Assembly: GCF_000381065.1 (NCBI RefSeq)
Contig: NZ_KB905855.1
Span: forward strand, 35,096 to 99,095
Origin: Propionispira raffinosivorans DSM 20765
GTDB taxonomy: Bacteria; Bacillota; Negativicutes; Selenomonadales; Selenomonadaceae
Direction: 5' to 3'
Length of the DNA stretch: 64,000 bases
Positions 36,477 through 46,263 of this stretch are shown in pieces. Below the pieces are notes generated by a model, which saw only the letters and a list, made by a program, of their open reading frames with translations, did no database searches and was not told the origin of the DNA. The translations under genes were made by a program, and so were the position numbers. Within the stretch, counting starts at the first letter, position 1; every line of letters begins with the position of its first letter.

Positions 36477-37301
36477 ATGCCAGAGTTACCGGAGGTCGAA
36501 ATCATCAGACGCAGTTTGGTGGATAAATTAAAAAACAGGCAGATTATCAATACGAAAATCGATTTACCACGTCTTATCAAGTGGCCAAACCTAACAGGAT
36601 TTCAGTCCATGGTCATAGGAAGATCCATTGTAGATATGACGCGGCAGGGTAAATATCTACTTATTGCCCTTGATAATGGCAATTTAATCGTGTTCCATCT
36701 GCGCATGACGGGTCGGCTGCGGTATCTTGATAGTGGAACCTCGGGTGATCCGTATACCAGGATTGTGTTCCAACTTGATAATGGGGCAATGCTGGTGTAT
36801 GCAGACACTAGGACACTGGGAACTGTTTATGCGCTTTTACCAGGGGAAGCATGGCGTATATCCGGTCTTTCGACGATGGGGCCGGAACCTTTGTCGGCTG
36901 AATTTACAATTGTTTACTTGACAAGTCTGTTAGAGAAAAGCCGTGGTAAGATTAAATCGTTTTTATTGAATCAGAAATATATTGGAGGTCTGGGGAACAT
37001 TTATGCAGATGAATGTTTGGCTCTGGCAAAGATTTATCCGGAAAGAACCGGTGCTAGTCTCACGGGCGCGGAAATCACAGCCTTATATGGGGCTATTAAC
37101 CAAGTAATCACCGATGGTATTCGCGATGGCGGCACGACTTTTCGTGATTATCGGGATGGAAATGGTGAAAAAGGACATCATCAAGATCATTTATTGGTTT
37201 ATGGAAGAACCGGAAAACCTTGCCATAATTGTAATGCATTGATACAGAAGATTGAAGTGGGCGGCAGGGGCACGCATTTTTGTCCACAGTGTCAAAAATA
37301 G
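36477..37301 (+). CDS. mutM: formamidopyrimidine-DNA glycosylase
   Basis: Base-excision enzyme removing 8-oxoguanine and formamidopyrimidines, with AP-lyase activity. It begins with the obligatory MPELPEVE, whose Pro at position 2 is the catalytic amine and Glu3 the acid. Lys near 58 (GKYL) and the helix-two-turn-helix segment GLGNIYADECL near 173-183 are present. The C-terminal zinc finger is CHNC...CPQC (about 249-272), with QKIEVGGRGTHFC between. Length 274 is standard. It lies 22 bases after polA and its stop overlaps the Shine-Dalgarno of coaE, so the repair and CoA genes are cotranscribed. Confidence 0.97.
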   Translation: MPELPEVEIIRRSLVDKLKNRQIINTKIDLPRLIKWPNLTGFQSMVIGRSIVDMTRQGKYLLIALDNGNLIVFHLRMTGRLRYLDSGTSGDPYTRIVFQLDNGAMLVYADTRTLGTVYALLPGEAWRISGLSTMGPEPLSAEFTIVYLTSLLEKSRGKIKSFLLNQKYIGGLGNIYADECLALAKIYPERTGASLTGAEITALYGAINQVITDGIRDGGTTFRDYRDGNGEKGHHQDHLLVYGRTGKPCHNCNALIQKIEVGGRGTHFCPQCQK

Positions 37302-37318
37302 GAGGCGTAGTTTTAAAT

Positions 37319-37915
37319 ATGTTTGTTATTGGTTTAACCGGAGGTATTGCTAGCGGGAAAAGTACGGTTTCTAAAATTTTGGCGCAGGCAGGGGCCCATA
37401 TTATTGATGCAGACAAGATAGCTCATGACGTCGTGATGCCAAACCAGCTGGCTTGGCAAAAAATTGTGAGTCATTTTGGTATGTCGATAATTCTGGAGAA
37501 TGGACAGTTAGACCGGGCTGCTCTAGGAGCAACGGTTTTTTCGAATCCGGCTCAGCGCAAATGGCTGGAAGAACTTATTCACCCGTTTGTTCGGGCGGCT
37601 ATTGAAAAAGAAATTCAAGTCTGGAATGCAGAAAAAAAAGAAATTGTTGTTTTGGACATTCCACTTTTATATGAAGCTGGCTGGGATACCTTAGCAGATG
37701 AAACTTGGGTGGTCTCGGTAGATACAGCTACTCAGCTGAAACGGCTGGTGCACAGAGATCGACTTTCTCTCATGCAGGCTCAAAAAAGGATTGATTCACA
37801 AATGCCGCTTACAGAAAAAGTGAAGCGCGCAGACTATGTGATTGATAATATGTTTGATTTGGCAAAGACAAGAGAACAGGTATTAAAACGCTGGAATCAG
37901 ATTCGAAAGAGGTGA
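37319..37915 (+). CDS. coaE: dephospho-CoA kinase
   Basis: Phosphorylates the 3'-OH of dephospho-CoA with ATP, the last step of CoA synthesis. The P-loop GGIASGKS is at 8-15, DADKIAHDVV follows near 33-42, and DIPLLYEAGWD is near 108-118. 198 residues. The ATG at 37319 fits the family start; the GGAGG is 13 bases upstream, slightly far. The order polA-mutM-coaE is a conserved linkage in Bacillota. Confidence 0.96.
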   Translation: MFVIGLTGGIASGKSTVSKILAQAGAHIIDADKIAHDVVMPNQLAWQKIVSHFGMSIILENGQLDRAALGATVFSNPAQRKWLEELIHPFVRAAIEKEIQVWNAEKKEIVVLDIPLLYEAGWDTLADETWVVSVDTATQLKRLVHRDRLSLMQAQKRIDSQMPLTEKVKRADYVIDNMFDLAKTREQVLKRWNQIRKR

Positions 37916-37924
37916 ACGGAGGCA

Positions 37925-38527
37925 ATGGATAATGTGATGAGTCGTAGTTCAAGAAGCCGTGCGGTTAAAATTTCAAGCCGCCGTGTTTTATTTATAAGCA
38001 GTGTGATTTTATTTATCTGTATATACCTTGGCGTTCAATCGAATTGGTTCCAAAAAAAATATGTATATCCATATCCCTATCAAAATGTGATTGCACAATA
38101 TGCAAAGTCACATAATTTAGAAACACATTTGGTTGCTGGTGTTATTATGAGTGAAAGTAAATTTCAAGATGAAGTGCATTCAGATACAGGGGCGATTGGT
38201 CTGATGCAGGTAATGCCTGAAACAGCAGAGTGGATTGCACAACAAATTGATGAACCGTCTTTTTCGGTTGAAAAATTACATGATCCTGATACAAATATTC
38301 GTTTTGGTACATGGTACTTGTCTTCTCTGCAAAAAGAATTTTGCGGGAATGAAGTTCTGATGCTGGCTGCCTACAATGCTGGGCGAGGAAATGTTCATGA
38401 ATGGATGGATAAGTATGGCTGGGATATGAATTTTAAGGATATTAATCAGATTCCTTATCAGGAAACACGTGAGTATGTAGCGCGTGTTTTGAAAAATAAA
38501 ACGAAATATCGCAGCTTATATCAATAA
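37925..38527 (+). CDS. membrane-anchored lytic transglycosylase (Slt-like)
   Basis: A 200-residue cell-wall enzyme that cleaves the MurNAc-GlcNAc bond with 1,6-anhydro formation. Residues 20-37 form one membrane span after a basic N-terminus, so the catalytic domain faces outward. The goose-type lysozyme/SLT motifs are VIMSESKF with catalytic Glu77, TGAIGLMQVMPET at 88-100 and AAYNAGRGNV near 157-166. It begins nine bases after coaE in the same operon. The start could be ATG 37925 (AGAGGTGA upstream) or GTG 37934 or ATG 37937 (CGGAGG upstream). Confidence 0.9.
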   Translation: MDNVMSRSSRSRAVKISSRRVLFISSVILFICIYLGVQSNWFQKKYVYPYPYQNVIAQYAKSHNLETHLVAGVIMSESKFQDEVHSDTGAIGLMQVMPETAEWIAQQIDEPSFSVEKLHDPDTNIRFGTWYLSSLQKEFCGNEVLMLAAYNAGRGNVHEWMDKYGWDMNFKDINQIPYQETREYVARVLKNKTKYRSLYQ

Positions 38528-38531
38528 TAAA

Positions 38532-38560
38532 TTGACAAGGGCTGTTTACCGTGTTATCAT
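38532..38560 (+). promoter_or_regulatory. promoter P1 of the pyr operon
   Basis: TTGACA (38532-38537), 17-base spacer, TATCAT (38555-38560). It lies five bases after the transglycosylase stop codon. Confidence 0.8.
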
Positions 38561-38584
38561 ATTGAAAGTACAATATTTGTAAGT

Positions 38585-38690
38585 GCCTTTAAGTATCGGT
38601 CCTGTGAGGCTGAGAAGGAAAGCTTTTTTATGATAGTATAGCTTATCTAGCTTTCTCATGTCTTCATATGGGAAAGCTTTTTTTGTATAT
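38585..38690 (+). promoter_or_regulatory. PyrR-dependent attenuator 1
   Basis: The RNA contains TTAAGTATCGGTCCTGTGAG then GCTGAGAAGG (38589-38618), matching the PyrR binding-loop consensus ARUCCNGNGAGGYU at 13 of 14 positions. Downstream, GCTTTCTCAT pairs with ATGGGAAAGC and runs into seven T (terminator about 38650-38685); the GAAAGC after the PyrR site can compete for this stem. PyrR plus UMP would favour termination. No gene follows before the second promoter. Confidence 0.85.
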
Positions 38691-38713
38691 TCATACAAAA
38701 AAATAGATTTTAG

Positions 38714-38743
38714 TTGAAAGTTTATGCACAAATAAGGTATAAT
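38714..38743 (+). promoter_or_regulatory. promoter P2 of the pyr operon
   Basis: TTGAAA (38714-38719), 18-base spacer, TATAAT (38738-38743), located after terminator 1 and before PyrR site 2. Confidence 0.75.
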
Positions 38744-38814
38744 TATTTATAGTTCATGTAAAAGTAAGACCAATACGGTGAATAAAAAGTAGTTATAGCT
38801 TTATGATTGAAAGA

Positions 38815-38928
38815 TACGATCCTTTAAGTGATCCAGAGAGGTTGGCTAAGGAGTGTGTAGGGGAAGCAATTTCTGAAATTGCAGCACCAATATAACTTCT
38901 TGCCGCCGGTAAGAAGTTTATTTTTTAT
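38815..38928 (+). promoter_or_regulatory. PyrR-dependent attenuator 2
   Basis: TTTAAGTGATCCAGAGAGG then TTGGCTAAGGAG (about 38823-38853) is a near-consensus PyrR site. The terminator follows: AACTTCTTGCC (38894-38904) pairs with GGTAAGAAGTT (38908-38918) and a T run. The pyrB Shine-Dalgarno comes immediately after at 38931. Confidence 0.9.
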
Positions 38929-38944
38929 TAGAGGAGTGATTGGT

Positions 38945-39904
38945 TTGAGTAAAAACAACGTATCCTTAAGTGGAAAAAGTATTCTTGGTTTAGAATATTT
39001 TAATGCAGATGAAATTCAGTTGGTGCTTGAAACAGCAAAGGAAATGAAAAATATCATCAATCGTGATATTAAAAAAGTTCCTACATTACGTGGTAAGTCA
39101 ATTGTGAATTTATTTTATGAACCGAGTACAAGAACTAGAAGTTCCTTTGAATTAGCTGGTAAATATTTGGGTGCCGATGTCATTAATATTACTGCTGGAA
39201 CAAGCAGTATCGTAAAAGGTGAAAGCCTTCGTGATACATTGCTTACAGTTGAAGCCATGGGGGTTGATGCGATTGTAATGCGCCATAAATCAGAAGGTGC
39301 AGCAGAATATGCACATCAAGTCGTCAAACCAGCCATTATAAACGCTGGTGATGGAGCACATGCGCATCCATCACAAGGCCTTTTGGATTTATTTACAATT
39401 GCTCAGCATAAAAAAACATTAAAAGGCTTGAAAGTCGCCATTCTTGGTGATATTTTACATAGTCGGGTAGCGCGTTCTGATATATGGGGGATGCGTAAGA
39501 TGGGAATGGAAGTTCATCTTGCCGGACCGCAAACATTATTGCCGCGATTCTTAACCGCAGAAGAAGGGGTTTTCGTCCATGAGCGTATTGAAGATGCCGT
39601 TGAGGCTGCCGATGTAATCAATGTACTTCGAATTCAGCTCGAAAGACAAAAATCAGGGTTGTTCCCATCGCCTCGTGAATATGCAAGAATTTTTGGCTTG
39701 AATCGTGAACGGTTATCAAGAGCGAAAGAGGATGTGCTAGTATTGCATCCGGGACCGATGAATAAAGGTCTTGAAATTTCACCGGATATCGCTTATTCAG
39801 ATCATTCGGCAATTCAGGAACAAGTTCAAAACGGTGTTGCAGTCCGTATGGCTTTGTTGACTTTAGTTTTGATGGGAGGAAAAAATCTTGAAATTAATGC
39901 TTAA
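38945..39904 (+). CDS. pyrB: aspartate carbamoyltransferase catalytic chain
   Basis: Condenses carbamoyl phosphate with aspartate. The start is TTG 38945, eight bases after GAGGAG; the frame open back to 38879 runs through the attenuator terminator and is rejected. The 319-residue protein has the carbamoyl-phosphate motif EPSTRTRSSFE near 57-67, GESLRDT near 96, the HAHPSQGLLDLFT block near 139-151 and LHPGPMNKGLE near 268. No pyrI regulatory gene is present, so this is the unregulated trimeric type controlled at transcription by PyrR. The end overlaps pyrC by 17 bases. Confidence 0.97.
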   Translation: MSKNNVSLSGKSILGLEYFNADEIQLVLETAKEMKNIINRDIKKVPTLRGKSIVNLFYEPSTRTRSSFELAGKYLGADVINITAGTSSIVKGESLRDTLLTVEAMGVDAIVMRHKSEGAAEYAHQVVKPAIINAGDGAHAHPSQGLLDLFTIAQHKKTLKGLKVAILGDILHSRVARSDIWGMRKMGMEVHLAGPQTLLPRFLTAEEGVFVHERIEDAVEAADVINVLRIQLERQKSGLFPSPREYARIFGLNRERLSRAKEDVLVLHPGPMNKGLEISPDIAYSDHSAIQEQVQNGVAVRMALLTLVLMGGKNLEINA

Positions 39905-41177
39905 GGGTGGACGCATAATCAATCCAGGTAAAAGTTTTGATCAAATTGGTGATGTTTTAATAGAAAATGGGAAAATTAAAGAAATCGGTGTTGATTTACC
40001 AGCAGGAGATGCCACAATTATTGAAGCAGCAGGTTTGGTTGTTACACCAGGCTTGATCGATATGCATGTACATTTGCGTGAACCTGGTCAGGAAGCAAAA
40101 GAGGATTTTTCTTCGGGATCAAAAGCGGCAGCAGCCGGTGGCTATACAAGAATTGCTTGTATGCCAAATACAAAACCAGTTGTCGACAACGCAATTTTAG
40201 TGAATGGACTAAAAGAGAGAGCTAGGCAGGCAGCTGTGGTTCATATTGATATCATTGGAGCTTTGACCAAAAATCAAAAAGGTACAGAGCTTGCTGAGGT
40301 TGGTGATATGACCCAAGCTGGGGCAGTGGCTTTTTCCGATGATGGACATTACGTACAAAGTTCCAAAGTTCTGCTAAACGGACTGGATTATCTGCGTACG
40401 TTTGATAAACGAATTATTTCGCATGCGGAAGAAACGACTTTAGTCGAAGATGGTATTATGAATGAAGGCCATCGATCAGCGATGCTGGGAATGAAAGGGC
40501 GTCCAACCGTAGCCGAAGATATTGCTGTAGCAAGAGATATTTTACTTGCCGAATATGCCGATGCTAAAATCCATATCGCACATATTAGCTCGAAAAATGC
40601 AGTGGAAATTGTTCGCCAGGCGAAAAAACGTGGTGTAAAAGTTACAGCAGAAGTAACGCCGCAGCATCTTACGATGACAGATGATATGGTAAATGCCTTC
40701 GATACATCAACAAAAGTGAACCCACCCCTTCGTTCACAAGAACATTTAACAGCAATGATCGAAGGGCTTAAAGATGGAACGATTGATGCGATTGTAACCG
40801 ATCATTCGCCACATGCCTATGAAGAAAAAGATGTTGAATACAATTATGCACCAAGTGGATTTCCTGGACTTGAAACAGCAGTGGGGATTTTGCTGACCGA
40901 TTTGTATCATGAAGGAAAACTGGATTTACCAGAAATTATTGAAAAAATGACGTATGGCCCAGCCAAGACCTTTGATTTAACGGCGGGGGTACTTGAAGCT
41001 GGTGCTACAGCGGATGTTACCATTATTGATCCAAATCTGAACTGGACAGTTGATGCTGAAAAGTTTTATACACGCGGCACACATTCTCCCTTTGTTGGTA
41101 GAAAATTAAAAGGAAAAGCAGTTATGACAATTGTTGATGGTAAGATTGTTATGAAAGATGGCAAAATTATCGATTAA
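39888..41177 (+). CDS. pyrC: dihydroorotase
   Basis: Zinc amidohydrolase closing carbamoyl aspartate to dihydroorotate. TTG start at 39888 with GGGAGG seven bases upstream, inside the end of pyrB. The metal motif DMHVHLREPGQE is near 58-69; further ligands are in FSDDGHYV near 149, ISHAEE near 177, HIAHISS near 229 and VTDHSPHA with the catalytic Asp near 304. Length 429 is that of class I DHOase. The substrate-binding MPNTKPVVDN block is near 90-99. Confidence 0.97.
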   Translation: MKLMLKGGRIINPGKSFDQIGDVLIENGKIKEIGVDLPAGDATIIEAAGLVVTPGLIDMHVHLREPGQEAKEDFSSGSKAAAAGGYTRIACMPNTKPVVDNAILVNGLKERARQAAVVHIDIIGALTKNQKGTELAEVGDMTQAGAVAFSDDGHYVQSSKVLLNGLDYLRTFDKRIISHAEETTLVEDGIMNEGHRSAMLGMKGRPTVAEDIAVARDILLAEYADAKIHIAHISSKNAVEIVRQAKKRGVKVTAEVTPQHLTMTDDMVNAFDTSTKVNPPLRSQEHLTAMIEGLKDGTIDAIVTDHSPHAYEEKDVEYNYAPSGFPGLETAVGILLTDLYHEGKLDLPEIIEKMTYGPAKTFDLTAGVLEAGATADVTIIDPNLNWTVDAEKFYTRGTHSPFVGRKLKGKAVMTIVDGKIVMKDGKIID

Positions 41178-41210
41178 AAATTCATGTAAATAGAGTATGG
41201 AGGTGCTTTT

Positions 41211-42275
41211 TTGAAAGGGAAATTAATACTTGAAGATGGCAGTGTTTTTACTGGCAGACTTCTTAATGATGCAAAAGCAACCGGTGAGGTTGTTTTTAAT
41301 ACAGGTATGACAGGTTATCAGGAAATTTTGACAGATCCATCGTATTGTAGTCAAATTGTTACGTTGACGTATCCAATGATTGGCAATTATGGTGTGGCGG
41401 AGCTTTTCAACCAATCACGTAAACCCTTTGTTAATGGTTTTATTATCGGCGAATTGTGTGAAGAAGCTAGTAACTGGAAAATGCAAGGGAGTCTGGCGGA
41501 CTTTTTAAACCAGCAGAAAATACCTTGTCTGTTTGATGTTGATACACGTGCGGTAACAAGAAAAATTCGTTCAGCAGGTACACTTCGTGGTGTCATTGTT
41601 CCAGATGATGCACCACAAGCTGAAATTGATAAACTTTTGGCAATGCCGATTAAAATCGATGTTGTACAAGAAGTAACAACACCGGAAACCTATACGATGG
41701 ATTCAGATGGTCCGACCGTTGTGGTAATGGACTTTGGTATTAAACAAAATATCTTGAACTCACTCCATAAATTAGGCTGTAATTTGATTATTGTTCCGGC
41801 TGATACCACGGCGCAAGCGATTTTGGAACTCAATCCAGCGGGTGTCTTTTTATCCAATGGTCCTGGTGATCCGAAAGATTTGCCACAGGTCATTGAAAAC
41901 ATCAAAGGTTTGATTGGTAAAAAACCTTTATTTGGAATTTGCTTAGGACATCAACTTTTAGCATTAGCATTAGGTGCGGATACGTATAAATTGAAATTTG
42001 GTCATCGTGGTTCAAACCAGCCAGTTAAAAATCTGGCAACAGGAAGAGTGCACATTTCCTCACAGAATCATGGATATGCTGTAGATGAAAAATCGCTGAT
42101 AGGCTTACCACTTAAAGTAACACATACTGCCGTAAATGATGATACTGTAGAAGGCATGCGTCATACAGAGCTGCCCATCTTTTCGATCCAATATCATCCA
42201 GAAGCTTCACCAGGACCGGATGATAATTTATATTTGTTTGACGAATTTTGGATAATGCTTACAAAGGGGGAATAA
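41211..42275 (+). CDS. carA: carbamoyl-phosphate synthase small (glutaminase) subunit
   Basis: Hydrolyses glutamine and channels ammonia to CarB. TTG start at 41211 with GGAGGTG seven bases upstream. The 354-residue protein has the N-terminal CPSase small-chain domain (NTGMTGYQEILTDPSYCSQ near 28-46) and a class I glutamine amidotransferase domain with the nucleophile in FGICLGHQLLALA near 244 and the His-Glu pair in YHPEASPGP near 329. Placement inside the pyr operon with PyrR control indicates a pyrimidine role (also called pyrAA), although it may supply arginine synthesis too. Confidence 0.96.
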   Translation: MKGKLILEDGSVFTGRLLNDAKATGEVVFNTGMTGYQEILTDPSYCSQIVTLTYPMIGNYGVAELFNQSRKPFVNGFIIGELCEEASNWKMQGSLADFLNQQKIPCLFDVDTRAVTRKIRSAGTLRGVIVPDDAPQAEIDKLLAMPIKIDVVQEVTTPETYTMDSDGPTVVVMDFGIKQNILNSLHKLGCNLIIVPADTTAQAILELNPAGVFLSNGPGDPKDLPQVIENIKGLIGKKPLFGICLGHQLLALALGADTYKLKFGHRGSNQPVKNLATGRVHISSQNHGYAVDEKSLIGLPLKVTHTAVNDDTVEGMRHTELPIFSIQYHPEASPGPDDNLYLFDEFWIMLTKGE

Positions 42276-42278
42276 TTA

Positions 42279-45200
42279 GTGCCGAAAAAAGAATATCTAA
42301 AAAAAGTTATGGTAATCGGATCTGGTCCAATTATTATTGGACAGGCCGCTGAGTTTGATTATGCAGGGACACAAGCCTGTCGCGCCTTGAAAGAAGAAGG
42401 ACTTGAGGTTGTACTGGTCAACAGCAATCCGGCAACAATTATGACCGACACGCATATTGCAGATCGTGTATATATAGAACCACTCACCGTTGAATTTCTT
42501 GAAGAAATCATCAGCAAAGAAAGACCAGAAGGTTTATTGGCAACTTTGGGCGGGCAAGCTGGTCTGAATTTAGCCGTAAAACTTTCGGAGCAGGGGATTT
42601 TGAAAAAGTATAATGTTGAACTTTTGGGAACATCATTAGAAGCAATCAAAAAAGCGGAAGATCGTGAATTATTCAAAGAAACGATGCAGAAACTTGGCGA
42701 ACCGATTCCGGCGAGCACGATTGTTGAAGATGTTGCGGCTGCGGTTCAATTTGCGAATGAAATTGGTTATCCGCTTATTGTGCGCCCGGCTTATACGATG
42801 GGCGGCAGTGGCGGCGGTATTGCCGATACGGAAGAAGAACTGATTGCCATTGTTATTCGTGGCATCAAATATAGTATGATCGGTCAAGTTTTGATCGAAC
42901 GCAGTGTTGCAGGTTGGAAAGAAATTGAATATGAAGTTATGCGGGATTCAAATGATAACTGTATTACAGTATGTAATATGGAAAACTTTGACCCGGTTGG
43001 CGTCCACACCGGTGACAGTATTGTTGTTGCTCCTTCACAGACGTTAAGCGATCATGAATATCAAATGCTTCGCAGTGCATCCTTGCGTATTATTCGTGAA
43101 CTTGGGATTGCTGGTGGTTGTAATGCACAATACGCACTGGATCCAGACAGCGATCAATATTATGTAATTGAAGTAAATCCGCGGGTAAGCCGCTCAAGCG
43201 CCCTAGCTTCTAAAGCAACTGGTTATCCAATTGCTAAGGTTTCAGCAAAAATCGCTATCGGTTATTCGCTCGATGAAATAACGAATGCAGTTACCCAGAA
43301 AACGAAAGCTTGTTTTGAACCAGCTCTTGATTATTGTGTCGTAAAATTCCCTCGCTGGCCATTTGATAAATTTATCTTTGCCGATCATACCTTAGGCACA
43401 CAGATGAAGGCAACCGGCGAAGTTATGTCGATTGACCGAAATTTTGAAGGTGCTATCTTAAAAGCAGTTCGTTCGCTGGAAATCGGCGTTAACCGTCTGC
43501 ATATGGAAAAAATGGATGAATGGGACGATGCGAAAGTCCTGAAAAGTTTAAATCGTATCAATGATGAACGTATTTTTGTTGTAGCGGAAGCCCTGCGCCG
43601 CGGTATTGCGACTGTAGACGAAATTCATGCGGTGACAAAGATCGATGAATGGTTCTTATCAAAAATTAAACATATCACGGATATGGAAAATTGTATTATT
43701 AAAAATGAACTTACACCAAAACTGATGCTTGCAGCGAAAAAACTTGGATTGGCAGATCGTTCGATTGCAGAAATTACTGGAAAAACAATGGATGAAATCC
43801 GGGTTACGCGCAAAACAATGAATATTCTTCCTTGCTATAAGATGGTTGATACTTGTGCGGCTGAGTTTGAAGCGGCTACGCCGTATTATTACTCTACTTT
43901 TTCGGCACAAGAGGATGAAGTTTTAACTTCTAATAAAAGAAAAGTACTGGTGCTGGGGTCTGGACCAATTCGTATTGGACAAGGGGTCGAATTCGATTAT
44001 TGTTCTGTTCATTCCGTATGGGCACTTCGCGAGCTGGGCATTGAAGCTATTATAGTAAATAATAATCCCGAAACAGTTAGTACGGATTTTGATATTTCGG
44101 ATCGACTTTATTTTGAAGCACTTACGACCGAAGATGTATTAAATATTATTGATAAAGAAAAACCAGAAGGTGTCATTGTTCAGTTTGGTGGGCAAACGGC
44201 AATCAATCTGGCGGATTCTCTGCAAAAAGCAGGTGTCAAAGTTTTTGGTACATCCGTTGATGATATTGATCGTGCCGAAGATCGGGAACGATTTGATGAA
44301 CTTTTAGAACAAACGGGAATTCCACGTCCAAATGGTGCCAGTGTAACAACTCCAGATGCTGCGATTACAGCTGCCAATCAAATTGGTTATCCGGTAGTGG
44401 TCCGCCCGTCCTATGTACTGGGTGGTCGCGCGATGGAAATTGTTTATAACGAAGAAGAACTCCGCGATTATATGGGACGTGCCGTGAAGGTAACACCAGA
44501 ACATCCGGTCTTGGTTGATCGTTATATGCAAGGAACTGAAGTTGAAGTAGACGGTATCGCTGATGGTACAGATGTTGTTATACCAGGCATTATGGAGCAT
44601 ATCGAACGAGCGGGTGTCCATTCGGGTGATAGCATCGCAGTTTATCCACCGCAGACTTTATCTGCAAAGGTAATTTACACAATTATTGACTATACAAAAC
44701 GGCTGGCACTTGGCCTACATGTTAAGGGCTTGCTCAATATCCAATATGTTGTTATGAATGATGATGTTTATGTAATCGAAGTAAACCCACGGTCAAGTCG
44801 TACGGTACCATTTTTAAGTAAAGTAACCAATATTAAAATGGTCAATCTTGCTACGCAGATTGCTCTGGGAGCTACACTCAAAGAACTTGGTTATAAATCG
44901 GGCCTTGTGCCGCCGAAACCATATGTTGCGGTTAAAGCACCAGTGTTTTCGTTTGCTAAGATGCAGGATGTAGATATTTCGCTCGGACCTGAAATGAAAT
45001 CAACTGGCGAAGTTATGGGAATTGATTATCACTATGCCAGGGCTTTATACAAAGCTATTATCGGTGCTGGTATGAATATTCCAGTCGCGGGAACGATCTT
45101 ATTTACAGTCGCTGATAAAGATAAAGAAGAAGTAAAACAACTTTCTAAAGCGTTTGCAGAACTTGGCTTTCATCTTGTAGCAACACAAGGAACTGCGCAG

Positions 45201-45506
45201 ACGATACAGTCCATCGGAATTGATGCCGATATTGTCGGCAAAGTACATGAAAGAAGCATTGATATCATTCAAATGATTAAAACAGGTAAAATTAATATGG
45301 TCATTAACACGTTAACGCAAGGTAAAGGTTCAGAACGCGATGGCTTCCAGATTCGTCGTGCAACAGTAGAACATGGAATTGCCTGTTTGACTTCGATGGA
45401 TACCGCCTGGGAAGTGCTGCGCGTCTTAAACTTTATGCGGGAACGCCGATTGATTTACTCGCTGGCCATTCAAGACTATGTTGGTGGAGGGGATACGCTT
45501 GCCTAA
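42279..45506 (+). CDS. carB: carbamoyl-phosphate synthase large subunit
   Basis: A 1075-residue ATP-grasp enzyme with two homologous halves. The first half (about 1-550) carboxyphosphorylates bicarbonate: [20 protein letters not shown] near 13-32 and [20 protein letters not shown] near 301-320. The second half (about 555-930) phosphorylates carbamate: [19 protein letters not shown] near 560 and [13 protein letters not shown] near 837. The last ~140 residues form the MGS-like allosteric domain ([34 protein letters not shown]). GTG start, three bases after carA. The end overlaps pyrK by eight bases. Confidence 0.97.
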   Translation: MPKKEYLKKVMVIGSGPIIIGQAAEFDYAGTQACRALKEEGLEVVLVNSNPATIMTDTHIADRVYIEPLTVEFLEEIISKERPEGLLATLGGQAGLNLAVKLSEQGILKKYNVELLGTSLEAIKKAEDRELFKETMQKLGEPIPASTIVEDVAAAVQFANEIGYPLIVRPAYTMGGSGGGIADTEEELIAIVIRGIKYSMIGQVLIERSVAGWKEIEYEVMRDSNDNCITVCNMENFDPVGVHTGDSIVVAPSQTLSDHEYQMLRSASLRIIRELGIAGGCNAQYALDPDSDQYYVIEVNPRVSRSSALASKATGYPIAKVSAKIAIGYSLDEITNAVTQKTKACFEPALDYCVVKFPRWPFDKFIFADHTLGTQMKATGEVMSIDRNFEGAILKAVRSLEIGVNRLHMEKMDEWDDAKVLKSLNRINDERIFVVAEALRRGIATVDEIHAVTKIDEWFLSKIKHITDMENCIIKNELTPKLMLAAKKLGLADRSIAEITGKTMDEIRVTRKTMNILPCYKMVDTCAAEFEAATPYYYSTFSAQEDEVLTSNKRKVLVLGSGPIRIGQGVEFDYCSVHSVWALRELGIEAIIVNNNPETVSTDFDISDRLYFEALTTEDVLNIIDKEKPEGVIVQFGGQTAINLADSLQKAGVKVFGTSVDDIDRAEDRERFDELLEQTGIPRPNGASVTTPDAAITAANQIGYPVVVRPSYVLGGRAMEIVYNEEELRDYMGRAVKVTPEHPVLVDRYMQGTEVEVDGIADGTDVVIPGIMEHIERAGVHSGDSIAVYPPQTLSAKVIYTIIDYTKRLALGLHVKGLLNIQYVVMNDDVYVIEVNPRSSRTVPFLSKVTNIKMVNLATQIALGATLKELGYKSGLVPPKPYVAVKAPVFSFAKMQDVDISLGPEMKSTGEVMGIDYHYARALYKAIIGAGMNIPVAGTILFTVADKDKEEVKQLSKAFAELGFHLVATQGTAQTIQSIGIDADIVGKVHERSIDIIQMIKTGKINMVINTLTQGKGSERDGFQIRRATVEHGIACLTSMDTAWEVLRVLNFMRERRLIYSLAIQDYVGGGDTLA

Positions 45507-46263
45507 GGTTGCTATGGATGTAGTAGTACTTGAAAATAAACATCTTTCCGATGACGTAAAGGAACTTATTGTTTATGCCCCTGACATTGCAAAGCAAGCG
45601 ATGCCGGGACAGTTTGTTCATCTGAAAGTAATAAAAAGTGAACCTCTTTTACGGCGTCCAATCAGTATTGCATCGGTTGATGAAGCAAAAGGTACTTTGA
45701 GCTTAATCTATCGTATTGTTGGGAAAGGTACTGCTGCTATAGCAGATCTTAAAGCAGAAAATCAGGTCAATTGTCTAGGCCCTTTAGGGCATGGGTTTGA
45801 TTTGAATTGTAAAAGACCCCTTCTTATTGGAGGAGGTATGGGAATTGCGCCGCTGATCTTTTTGGCTCAGCGGCTTTGCCCTGCAACAACATCGATATTG
45901 ATGGGTGGACGAAATAAAGCGGAACTGTTTTGGCAGAAACGCTATGAAGGGCTCGTTAATGAAATATTTATCACAACCGATGATGGTTCGCTCGGGGTTA
46001 AAGGATTTACCGTTACTTTACTGCCAGAATTACTCAAAACAAAACAATATGATCGTATTTTTGTTTGCGGTCCTGAAATCATGATGGCAGGGGTTGTCAA
46101 AATAGCACAAAGTCAGGGTATTGCCTGCCAGGTTTCGCTGGAAAAACACATGGCCTGCGGTCTTGGTGCCTGCTTATCTTGTACACGCGAAAGCAAGGAT
46201 GGCAGTAAACGCAAAAAAGTCTGCAAAGATGGTCCTGTATTTTGGGCACAGGAGGTTTTTTAA
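45499..46263 (+). CDS. pyrK: dihydroorotate dehydrogenase electron-transfer subunit
   Basis: FAD and [2Fe-2S] subunit that passes electrons from PyrDB to NAD+. TTG start at 45499, eight bases after GGAGGGG and inside the end of carB. The 254-residue protein has the flavin-binding PGQFVHLKV and [12 protein letters not shown] (about 36-62), the nucleotide-binding [15 protein letters not shown] near 110-124, and the cysteine cluster [16 protein letters not shown] plus the distal Cys in [10 protein letters not shown] near 217-250. It is directly followed by pyrD with a one-base overlap, as usual for the class 1B enzyme. Confidence 0.96.
   Translation: MPKVAMDVVVLENKHLSDDVKELIVYAPDIAKQAMPGQFVHLKVIKSEPLLRRPISIASVDEAKGTLSLIYRIVGKGTAAIADLKAENQVNCLGPLGHGFDLNCKRPLLIGGGMGIAPLIFLAQRLCPATTSILMGGRNKAELFWQKRYEGLVNEIFITTDDGSLGVKGFTVTLLPELLKTKQYDRIFVCGPEIMMAGVVKIAQSQGIACQVSLEKHMACGLGACLSCTRESKDGSKRKKVCKDGPVFWAQEVF

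Noticed and set aside
38546..38731. 61-residue minus-strand ORF upstream of pyrB
   Set aside because: It covers the first PyrR attenuator and has no ribosome binding site.
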